Assembly (NCBI GenBank): GCA_035771165.1
Contig: JAWNZC010000001.1
Coordinates: 5,123,501 to 5,187,500, forward strand
Reading direction: 5' to 3'
Length of the DNA: 64,000 bases
Origin: Paragorgia papillata
Lineage: Eukaryota > Cnidaria > Anthozoa > Scleralcyonacea > Coralliidae
Shown here: positions 1 through 9,208 of the stretch, piece by piece
How positions within the stretch are numbered: the stretch's first letter is position 1
How the letters are laid out: each line of letters begins with the position of its first letter
Program-made: the position numbers and the translations under genes
The notes under the pieces: model-generated
The model's database searches: none
Seen by the model: only the letters and a program-made list of their open reading frames with translations
What the model was told of the DNA's origin: nothing

Positions 1-364
1 ATCACAACGTTTTGATTTACTATTTGCTGAGCGGACAATGAACTGGTTATCTTGGTCCCGCCTCCCTGATACCAGCTATGGCGCAGATCGGAGTGGCGCA
101 TTTACTAGGACTGAAGCGAATTAACACTAATTGTGAACTTTCAGCAATCCTGAAGGTTTCTCCAATCACAGCAAGGTTTCTCCAACTGGTTGTTGTCGTG
201 CCGTCTATTGCGTCCATGAAACGGTGCTACTGGATGATTGCTTCATTTACATTATATACCAAACATATATTGTCCTTGCCGTGGACAAATTTGTACAAAC
301 CACATCTTAAGAATCTTTGACTAATTTTAAATTACTTTTTTTCTACTGTGTATATTGTTATTAG

Positions 365-3300
365 GTCGTTACGCAAAGGTTTTCGGCAAATGTGACATTA
401 TCAGAGCGGAAAGCTACCAATGATTCAGCAACGGTAAGTGAATATGATGTAGATAGTGGCAAGAAAGGAGTTCTCCCCCGAAAGCAAAATTTCAATTGCA
501 TGTGTAAAACAAGACGCCTGGATCAGGCGTTCACTCAGGCTACGAGCAAGTGCGCGGAGCCTGAATCGAAGGGCATGAATGTGGGGCATACTTCACACAG
601 ATGAACATGTTTACGATCAAGAGGACAATTGTCAGCCACATCTGATCGCTGTTAATTGTTAAACTACGAAGTCAGCCAGTCACTTTTAAAATCGACCAAC
701 AACGTGCAAGAATACCTTGATCAAAAGCCAAAGCTGTTCAACTTTTTTGTCCAACTCCAAAAGCTAAAGGAGCACAAAACGTAATGCCTGGGTTCGGGCC
801 GGCCTCATTTAAACACACCCCATTTACATTTTTGTGTTACAGGCTCTGCCGCCAATTCGTCGCAGTAAAACTACCATTTCGCAGAGAATGCCAAGTAGCA
901 GAAGGAAGACCGCCATTCTGAAAAATAATTACTATCATTCCACTGAGGACGAAGAGGATGACGAGGATAATGAACGTTACCAAGCTATTAAAGGTATAGG
1001 ACCGTACCTATACGGTGGAAGAAAATTTTACTATATTTCTAGATGTTATATATTTAACAGAACTTTACATTGGCCCTTTTTATACTACAGACGAATCATG
1101 CGTATTGCATAATAGACGCATAATTCATCTGTATCTTTATCCGTCTAGTGTAAAGACGGGCGAATTGTAAGGCGAACTAAAAGACGAGTAGTAGTGCGAT
1201 TCGCGCCTCTACACACGTAAAAATCTCACAGCTTGTCATCTGGATGTGTTCGCAAACAGGTCGGTAGCAAGGCTGTTAACATGCAGATTGTAACAATGCT
1301 GTTCATTCAAGAAGCTGCTACAACCTTGTTAGCATCAACCTGTTAACAACTTGTTGAGTTGAGTACAGAGCGGTAACAGGTTGTTGGAACAACTTGTCAT
1401 CAGTCTGTTGAAGTCATCAGCCTTGTTACAAGTTGTCAACAACCTGTTACAGACATGTTAACAGACTGGGACAGCCAGTGCGAACACATGACGGTGACGG
1501 CTGTTGAATAGCCTTGTAATAACAACTTGCTTGCAGGTATGTAACAGCTTACGCGTTTTTACGTGTGTAGCTAGCAAAATAGGTCTGGCGCTAGCAAAAT
1601 TAGCAAACGGCAAATTTCAAAATGGCGGCTATGCTGCAGCTCGTGAAAGGCAAAAAGAAAGACACAAGAACAATTTGCTGTGGACCAATTTTGTTTAAAC
1701 CAAAATATGGTGAAAAAACGTTTTATCTGTTCGAATATCCTCAGATTAGCTGATTTCTTTAACGCTAACGTATCAAGTTGACGAGCATACCCACTGATAT
1801 TTTTCGCCTACCATGCTTAAACTAAAATATTTAACTATTTAATATTTTTCTTTCCTCTGATTTGCATTGACAAGGTCGTATTATTCAGCAAGTTAAGAAA
1901 AAAACATCGTCAGAAAGTCGACAAAGGTACGCGGGAATATGTTAGTACGTATTGAGCTCTTGCAGGTGACGTCAAAGCCGCCATGTTCGAGAGTGAGGTC
2001 TTTACGGTAAAATATTAAACCGAGGTCTTGCTGTATTGACCGAGCGATAGCGAGGTTAATACGCTCAAGACCGAGGTTTAATATTTTACCGTAAAGACCG
2101 AACGGTCGAGGTTATTAAGTAGTTTATTATATGGCACTTTTTATTTCAAAATCAATCTTGTATTTCTTGGTCTTCGCTTCCTTTAAAACTTCGTCAAAAC
2201 ACCGAACTAGCGTTATTTTCTTCTGTTTCTTTCTCCTCTGGATAATAGAATTTACTTTTATAATGTTCATCGTCGTCTATTTCATCTATTTTCGCCGTTT
2301 TTTGGCAATAAAAGTTTCTTATTAGGATTTTTTGTTTGTTTCCAATCGTAGGGCATTAACAATTTTCATAATGCCCGTGGGCATTACGGAGAAATCTCGC
2401 CCCGTCAGCATGTAACCAATCACAGCGCGTTATTTTACCGGAAGTAATCCGTGCCATATAGTAATGATGGTAATCCTTTTGTTTATATGGATTTGCCACC
2501 CAGCTTGGGAATACGTGCAAGAGCTCAATAGCTTCACTCCTTGACTACCAGGTGCCTTCCCTTGACGAGTAAAATAGCTGGCGTTAGCCAGAGTAAAATA
2601 TTGAAGGTGCGTCTACATGCGCGCTTACGAGTGAAAGGGTTAATGCCTCAGTTTTCGGTCATTAACTTTAACGTAATGTAATGTTTTGTAAAACTATTTT
2701 TTATTTATTCAAAAGACATTAATAATTTATTAAGAAAATTCAAACGGGGAGCACGGGTGGCGTGTGCTGTTAGCGCGCTGCCTCTCACCAAAAAGTTAAG
2801 CCCGGTTAGACGGGGTTAGTACTTGGATGGGTGACCGCTTGGGAATGATCCCGTTGTCGGGCTTGGACTCATGTGAGTAGAGTTGTAGTTAATCTCTCCT
2901 GTGCTTCGAGGGTTTTTCGCCGGGTTCTCCGGTTTTCCTCCCTCCATAAAATCAACACCTAACATCTTAGCTGTGATCCGTGGTCTGAACTGTGTCGTTG
3001 GCGGCTGCTTGGAGCGCCTTTGATATGCCTCGACACGGCCACGTTGATCTGCGTCCTTCGCAATTCAATCTTCGTCCTTCGCTTTCGCCTCGAGATTGTA
3101 TAATATTCATCATTCTATTTCTTTAGCTCAACTGGTTTTAAATGGGATCCTCAACGTTCTCAAAGATGGAACCAAGATGCGCAACGAGAAGAAGGTCGAG
3201 AATGGTTTTTATTCCTTTCATATTTAGCTCCAATCTCGTTCCCAGAGCCCACGTTCCCCACCCGGGAAACGAGAGACTCTGGGATAATCCGTTTCAAATC

Positions 3301-6300
3301 GTTATACGTTATTGGCTGAATAGTGAGTATGAGTTGGTCTGAAGTGACCGGAAGTAGAATTAATAAAACCAAAATAACAAAGATGTCGGACGACAAGACT
3401 CCGTATGTGTAGATGCTGTAATTCGAGCTTCGCCAGCAACCCCATTGACTTGTTTGGGGAAAAGTCAAACAAGGAGAACATACTATCCAGATTCCGCTCG
3501 GATATTTACGCATGCGTACCTCAACCGAAATAACAAGAAACCTGTGATTTGAAACGGATTATCCCAGAGTCTTTCGTTTCCCAGGTGGGGAACGTGGGCT
3601 CTGGGAACGACATTGATTTAGCTCTTTGTTTTGCATCTCTAAATAATTTCTTAGTTATTTAGTTGGGTATAGTCTTTAGTGTTCTGCTAATAGTAAAATA
3701 GTGTGGAATCGTTCCAATCAAGTGAAAAAAAAAAGGCGTTAAGACACGTTAGACAATCTATATATATAAATCATGGGAAAAAACAAAATGATTTTTAAAT
3801 TTTTTACATTTTCTTTTTTCTTTGTCTTTTATTTTACTTTTATTGTTTGTTATTTTTATTCCTATTCTTATTTATTATGCTTTGCCAGTATGTTTTACAT
3901 TTATTATATGACATAACTATATTATTTTGCGAAGTACATGAATTGAATGTCCCACATTACTGCATCCCACATTCCATTACATGCTGTGATAGATTCTCGA
4001 GTATTAGCGGGAAGAAAGCTTGGCATATAAATAAAGTACGTAGTTTGTCCACAAAGATGTATTTACAATTAAATATTTCACCACCATGCCATCTTTCAAA
4101 GGTTTAATTTCATTTTCACCACAGTTTCCCTCTGAATATGATGTTTTAATTCCATTATTCTAGATTCTAAGAGAATGACTGAAGTAATAAACGCAATGGC
4201 AAAACTAAGATCCACGGCAAATCAGGAAAAAAAGCAGAAATCTAAGGAGGTAAGACAGTCGTTTGCTTGCTTGCGTATTCTTTGTTACGCTAAAAACAAG
4301 TGCAAGTGAAGTGAGGTGAAGTGAGGTGAAGTGAGGTGAGGTGAAGTGAAGTGAGGTGAAGTGAGGTGAAGTGAGGTGAAGTGAGGTGAAGTGAGGTGAA
4401 GTGAGGTGAGGTGAAGTGAGGTGAAGTGAAGTGAAGTGAAGTGAAGTGAGGTGAGGTGAGGTGAGGTGAGGTGAGGTGAAGTGAGGTGAGGGTGAGGTGA
4501 AGTGAGGTGAAGTGAGGTGAAGTTAGGGTGAGGGTGAGGTGAGGTGAGGGTGAGGTGAGGGTGAGGTAGCCTGCTACCTTGGCCCAATCAAAGAATATGG
4601 GCCAGGTAACCACTAAAGACTTCTGCTTTCCTATTGGTTGAAATTTCGCGCGTTTTTAGTGGCTATGAGTAAAACTGCAATCGTCATAAGTGGATTTAGC
4701 CCTGGCCCATATTTCTTTTGAAATTGTGCCAGGGTACCAGGCTAATGGTGAGGTGAGGTGAAGTGAAGCGAGGTGAAGCGAAGTTAAGTGAATTAGGAAT
4801 TTATTTGTTGTCTTCATAATTTCTCTATTTAATTGCTATAGTTTCCAGGAGGGATCTTTCACAAACTGGATCACCAGTTTCGCGTTTCAACCCAGCCTCC
4901 CGTCATCAAACACCAGACGTCCAATAATCAACTTGCGACTGGGTAAGTTGTTAACAGTAACTCACTAAAGGCCTATCTATCTACATGATACGATTGTTGT
5001 ATACGATTGTCATTCTGGCGTATGGAATTTTGTGTACGTGACACAATTCTTGTTCATGATTCGATGGTGAATGTCGAAAAACGTCGTTTACACGATTGGC
5101 GCTGAATCACATACATCACGATGACAATCGTATCCGACAATCGTACCGTGTAGAAAGGCCTTAAAGATGTGGACCGTTCATTTAGTACGTACACATTATA
5201 TATTATAAAATAACATGTATACTACGCGAGCCCTGATTGGTCAATTGACGTGTTTGGATCAGAGTATCCAAACACGAAAAATTCCCGCCAAAACGATTTT
5301 TTGAAAATGTCGGACAGTATATCATATTCACTTGTGATTATTTTATAAAAGAAATACCAAATGGTTTTTTCCGTGTTTGGAGACTCTTATCCAAACACTT
5401 GGGAAATTGCTCGACTTTCGAAAAGCTAAAAACACTCGCCTACGGCTCGTGATTTGTTACGCTTTTCTCCAGTCTCGCAATTTCCCGCGTGTTTGGATCA
5501 GAGTATCCAAACACGGAAAACCATTTGATATTTCTTTAAACTTACACTGCACACCTTTCTACGTCATAGGCTGTCTCGTGTGCATATCAGATAAATATGG
5601 AATACATATTAAATGCTGCGTATGATTAATACTGAACAAGACGCCTGGGTCAGGCGTTCACTCGAGCTACTGCCAAGTGCGCCGAGCATGAATCGAAGGC
5701 TGAATGCGGTACATACTTCACACTGGTGAACATATTTACGATCAAGACAGTTGTCAGCCACATCTAATCGCTGTTAAACTGCAAAGTCATTCAGTCTATT
5801 TCGAAATCTACCAACAACGTGCAAGAACACCTTGATCAAAAGGCAAAGCTGTTCAACTTTTTGTCCAACTCCAAAAGCAAAAGGAGCAAAGAATTTACAA
5901 CATGCCTCACAGTCTCACTCAGTCACATGGCTAACAACTCACCGGAAGTATGAATAGTAGCGGAAGTAAAAAGTGCAAAAATGCAAAATCGTGACCAATC
6001 TCGTTACCAGAGCCCACGTTCCCCACCCGGGAAACGAGAGACTCTGGGATAATCCGTTTCAAATCGTTACGTTATTGGCTGAATAGTGAGCATGAGTTGG
6101 TCTGAAGTGACCGGAAGTAGAATTAATAAAACCAAAATAACAAAGATGTCGGACGACAAGACTCCAGTGAAGACGTTGCCGCGATCGATATCTTCGCCGT
6201 ATGTGTGTAGATGCTGTAATTCGAGCTTCGCCAGCCACCCCATTGACTTGTTTGGGGAAAAGTCAAACAAGGAGAACATACTATCCAGATTCCGCTCGGA

Positions 6301-7475
6301 TATTTACGCATGCGTACCTCAACCGGAATAACAAGAATCCTGTGATTTGAAACGGATTATCCCAGAGTCTCCCGTTTCCCGGGTGGGGAACGTGGACTCT
6401 GGGAACGAGATTGGATCGTGACATTCAAGGAAGAAAAAAAACCCGAGCCGAAACCTAGACTCGGCCTACCACAGGTAGCCCGAGTAATAATACATCCTCA
6501 GAGTATGATAGCCGCTGAACTGCTGGAGCCGTCGGAACGTCAATTACTACAACTAACAGTCTTTTTTAAGACTACACCAACCTAGACGAGTAACTTCAAC
6601 AAACATGCACTAATAATACATCTATAGCTTCAAACTATTTACTTTATAACGTTAGTTCTCACACACCGCTGGGAGCTGCTGCGCTACCGCCGCAACACTT
6701 GACCTTTATTAAACCATTAATGGCTATTACAGCTCAATAAGTAACATAACCCAATGAATGCTATTACAGTTTGATGACAATAGTTATAAAACATCCGCAA
6801 CCTCCATAGCTCTATATCTCAACCTAATACAAATAGACAAGAATATTGATCTAACATATAGTGACTTACTCGTACCCCTAGTATATACAGGGAGGGTGGG
6901 TGGGCAGGTCAAGCTATGGCGAAGCAACAACAAAATCTGACTTGCCTGACTTACCCACTCTTTTACCTCCCTGGGACTCGTACGCAGGCTCCAGCGGCGT
7001 GTGAGAAAACATTTTCCGCTTCTTTCGTGCCTCAGCCAGCGGAAAATAACACTTATTGCCACTAACAGTCTTTCTCAAAGCTACACTAACATAGCCGAGT
7101 GACTTCAACAGACATGTACTAACAATACATCTAGCTTCAAACCCATAAGTAGTAGATAAAGTATGAGAAGCCGATCTGTATGTGATTTACAAGGCGAGCT
7201 GCAAGCGAGCTGTAGTAAATCAGATGCAGATCGGCTGCGAATGCTACTTACCAAATGAACGCAAACTATTTTTGCAAGTTAGAGTGATTTTAGTTAAGTA
7301 AATTGAGGAAAAAGTTTATGTAAATCATGATTAAACATTCATTTCTTTTGAATTTTCGTCATGAATTATTAATGAATTTGATAATTTACTTTATTGACCT
7401 ATGAGGAGGATTCATTATTGTTGTCCCTTTCTCTTCGACAGATCGCGTACAAGACGACCCGTTGTAAAAACTTGA
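365..7475 (+). CDS. 3' end of an unrecognised multi-exon gene (five exons)
   Basis: I read coding exons 365-433, 843-993, 4164-4249, 4842-4942 and 7442-7475, with stop TGA at 7473-7475. Each is flanked by AG/GT and the phases join without a break (0, 0, 1, 0, 2), giving 146 residues. The visible protein is basic and hydrophilic. It has an acidic patch (STEDEEDDEDNERY) in the second exon, a lysine-rich stretch at the end of the third, and a basic C-terminus ending RRPVVKT. I see no catalytic motif, membrane segment or familiar domain, and the beginning lies left of the window. The introns contain MITEs, a SINE and a pentamer minisatellite. The terminal exon is short, so its assignment rests on frame agreement and a good polypyrimidine tract. 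I do not recognise the family and infer no function. Confidence 0.55.
510..779 (+). repeat. Dispersed repeat, copy 1
   Basis: This roughly 260-bp segment begins AAGACGCCTGG and ends in a CAACTCCAAAAGC-type A-rich tail. It recurs in the same orientation at 5637-5895 with scattered substitutions and small indels. It contains no open frame or terminal inverted repeat that I can see, so its class is unknown. Confidence 0.6.
1209..1570. mobile_element. Palindrome-rich MITE with CTACACACGTAAAAA ends
   Basis: The ends are inverted copies of CTACACACGTAAAAA. The interior is made of degenerate CAACTTGTTAACA-like units that are themselves partly palindromic. The same architecture occurs at 46579-47067, and one end is recognisable near 39783. 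It probably represents a non-autonomous DNA element; no target duplication is clear. Confidence 0.6.
1951..2529. mobile_element. 579-bp MITE with ATTGAGCTCTTGCA ends
   Basis: The inverted termini are ATTGAGCTCTTGCA. The interior includes a hairpin around the sequence ACCGAGGTCTTG and a second palindrome around ATGCCCGTGGGCAT. Its middle part reappears in reverse at 52384-52810. A short deletion derivative with both ends is at 47746-47856. It lies in intron 2 of the gene at the left edge. Confidence 0.65.
2531..2643 (-). mobile_element. Member of the TTAACCCTTTCA small-MITE family
   Basis: The right end reads GTGAAAGGGTTAA. The middle carries the complement of the family core CTAACGCCAGACGATTTTAC. 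The left end is degenerate. Better-preserved relatives are at 46410-46528 and 62240-62341. Confidence 0.45.
2746..3090 (+). mobile_element. 5S-rRNA-derived SINE, copy 1
   Basis: Positions about 2793-2853 closely match the 3' half of a 5S rRNA gene, including AGTTAAGC (5S box A region) and GGTTAGTACTTGGATGGGTG followed by ACC (intermediate element and box C). These are the internal RNA polymerase III control elements. The 5' lead GGTGGCGTGTGCTGTTAGCG is not 5S and looks faintly tRNA-like. The 3' body contains a CTCCGGTTTTCCTCCCTCC segment shared with copies at 45544 and 59665. It is not a functional 5S gene because the 5' half is missing. Confidence 0.8.
3231..3615. mobile_element. MITE with 60-bp TIRs, copy 1 (internally deleted)
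   Basis: Long inverted termini begin CAATCTCGTTCCCAGAGCC and extend about 60 bp on both sides. The interior matches the copy at 5995-6414 but lacks about 30 bp, which breaks the small open frame present in that copy. Confidence 0.8.
4305..4788 (+). repeat. GTGAG/GTGAA pentamer minisatellite split by a small palindromic insertion
   Basis: About 260 bp of GTGAG and GTGAA pentamers are followed by a 178-bp insert at about 4567-4744. The insert ends are inverted (TAGCCTG...CAGGCTA, with TACC/GGTA inside), after which pentamers resume to 4788. It lies in the intron between 4249 and 4842. Confidence 0.8.
4968..5162. mobile_element. 195-bp MITE with AAGGCCT ends
   Basis: The termini AAGGCCTATCTATCTACA and, in reverse, AAGGCCTTTCTACACGG form an imperfect inverted repeat. 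It continues inward with ATACGATTGT on both sides. There is no coding content. Confidence 0.6.
5215..5530. repeat. Fold-back cluster of TTTGGAT...ATCCAAA hairpins
   Basis: Three copies of a short hairpin (CGTGTTTGGATCAGAGTATC followed by CAAACACG, or a variant) occur within about 300 bp, with CCCGCC and its complement outside. No coding potential is seen. Confidence 0.5.
5637..5895 (+). repeat. Dispersed repeat, copy 2
   Basis: This is a second copy of the repeat at 510-779, in the same orientation, starting AAGACGCCTGGGTCAGGCG. Confidence 0.6.
5995..6414 (+). mobile_element. MITE with 60-bp TIRs, copy 2, carrying a Cys-rich open frame
   Basis: The ends are CCAATCTCGTT...AACGAGATTGG, and the flanks show the duplicated target ATCGTGA at 5988-5994 and 6415-6421. 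Inside, a plus-strand frame from about 6086 to 6328 encodes a peptide with CRCC and a following DLFGEK/KENI stretch. This resembles the start of a zinc-binding domain. It may be the surviving first exon of an autonomous parent or a captured host fragment. Confidence 0.8.
6422..7441. other. Intron sequence without a recognised gene
   Basis: This is the last intron of the left-edge gene. I see no convincing exon. At about 7150-7260 there is a palindromic repeat (GATTTACAAGGCGAGCTGCA centre) related to one at 53420-53525. The rest shows nothing I can name. Confidence 0.4.
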
Positions 7476-7716
7476 GGACTACAGATTCATCGAATGGTTT
7501 ACCTTGGTGACGCCATACATTTATAGGTAACAATCATACAAAACTAATACAAATTAACACTAAATAGTTCGTAATAATTCCTTTGACAGAAACACAGTTT
7601 GCATTTTGTAAATAGATGGGTTTTAATTGAATAGTTGGATATGGCGTTATAAAACGACTTAATTGGTTCCATGCAAAAGTATTTTGTAAAAATTGTATTT
7701 CGTTACACACTAAGGC

Positions 7717-8045
7717 CTGCGCTAAACGTCGCACAATAAATTCGACACACGAATTAAATTCGTCTCGGCAATTAAATTCGTCTGAGTCAGACGGATAATG
7801 CGACGATAATGCGTGTTCGAGTTATACGACGAATTATTGTCACGTCGAATTAAATGTTTCTCTTCTGTCTGTGACAATTCGGCGCCATGTTTTCAAGAAG
7901 TCGTTTTCAGGCTCCACGAGTTCAAGTAAAAACAGTTAAATTCGACGTTTAACTCGGCGTCGCATTTACGTCGCATTACCGACGAAGTTAATTCGAATTA
8001 AATTCGTCTGAATTAAATTCGTCTATTGTGCGACATTTAGCGCAG
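7717..8045. mobile_element. 329-bp MITE with CTGCGCTAAA ends
   Basis: The termini are CTGCGCTAAACGTCGCACAA and its near-exact reverse complement. The interior repeats AATTAAATTCGTCT several times in both orientations. It lies just downstream of the left-edge gene and contains the nearest AATAAA, so that motif should not be taken as the gene's poly(A) signal. Confidence 0.75.
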
Positions 8046-8079
8046 TTCTTAGTTCTTGAAAGAAATCTATTAATCTAAG

Positions 8080-8240
8080 TACAGTAGAACCTCGTTATTT
8101 TGAACTCGGTTATCTCGAAAACCTCGCTATCTTGAACAAGAGTTGATTTCCCTTCAACGTATTTCTTCACTGTTTTACAGTATAATTAACCTCGTTATCT
8201 CGAACTATTCTTTACCTCCCTTGAGGGTTCGAGATGGCCG
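8080..8240 (+). mobile_element. Possible pogo/Tc1-type terminal fragment
   Basis: The sequence TACAGTAGAACCTCGTTATT, followed by repeated CTCGTTATCTCGAAC-like units, resembles the termini of pogo-type elements. No matching second end was found, so it is either a solo end or a chance likeness. Confidence 0.35.
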
Positions 8241-8929
8241 GGTTTTGACTTCCACCTGTACTCTAGTACCAGTGAGATAACTGTCCACCATGCAGTAAAA
8301 CTGCGGGTCCCGTCCAAAAAGTGACCGAACAAATTATTAAATTATTGCGGAAATATGGATCTTTTCTCTCATGGTGGCGACCGCTGACCTTATTCTACCC
8401 ACTATGTTTACTTGACTGTGGGCTCAGCCGCGCCCGCAGGTCAATCAATTCAGTTATAAATTGATTGATGAGAAAAAGGTCAGCGGTTAGTACTATGGGA
8501 GAAAGGACCCATAAACCACCATCTTGGATTGATCACTCATTGATACTGGTTGCATTTACACTAGCAGACTCAGACTAAATTTAGACTGAGACTGGACTGG
8601 CATGGGACATACTGGTTGCGTCCACAGACTCTACACTCGACTGGTCTTGCTTTGGAATTATTCACAGTGCCTTATTTCCACTTTTACTGGTCAGACTGAC
8701 CTACGTACTGTATATTCTCGACCACTCGTACAGCGAAAGACTACCTTACCATAAAAAGAAGTCCATTTCCAGCTCAAACTCAGTCAGATTGCATTAACAT
8801 TTGGTCGAGTCCACTCTGAGTCCTTTCTCAGTCCACTTCATTAGTTGAACTCGAAACCTTTATTAGGTGAACTCAAACCGTCCAATTCCAGTCCAGACCA
8901 CTGACCTATATATAACTGGACTGCGGGTG

Positions 8930-9065
8930 CCCTATAAGTCCTATACCAGTCCAGCCTCAGTCCAAATCCAGTCTGATTCCTCTAGTGTGAACGCAACCAG
9001 TAAGTCCTATACTAGTTCATCAGTCCAAATGCGGTCTCTATCCACGAGTGTAAACGCACCTTTAG
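8930..9065 (+). repeat. 66-bp minisatellite at the outer end of the left arm (one unit fewer)
   Basis: Units contain CCAGTCCAGCCTCAGTCCAA and GTGAACGCAACCAGTAAGTC. The corresponding right-arm array (25060-25270) has exactly one more 66-bp unit, visible as a 22-residue length difference when both are read in the same frame. Confidence 0.7.
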
Positions 9066-9208
9066 ACCCCGTTTACACGGCGAAATAGGACGAATGGCGA
9101 GACCGGTCTCGAATTCGTCCGGTACCGTGTAAACGTAGCCTTAGACTCAAAATTAGAGCAATTCTTCAAAACGGTACTTATAGCAGAAGTTTCTTTTGCT
9201 GCAACCTC

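Noticed and set aside
1875..1926. Possible 52-bp exon between AG and GTACGC
   Set aside because: Its length shifts the frame so that exon 4164-4249 meets a stop, whereas skipping it joins 843-993 to 4164-4249 in frame.
2793..2860. 5S rRNA gene
   Set aside because: Only the 3' half resembles 5S, the lead is foreign and the body continues as a repeat found at two more sites.
4285..4613. Long open frames of Thr/Ser/Leu/His repeats
   Set aside because: They are the translation of a pentamer minisatellite.
7735..7741. AATAAA poly(A) signal for the left-edge gene
   Set aside because: It is inside a MITE at 7717-8045 and 260 bp past the stop, so it is not good evidence.
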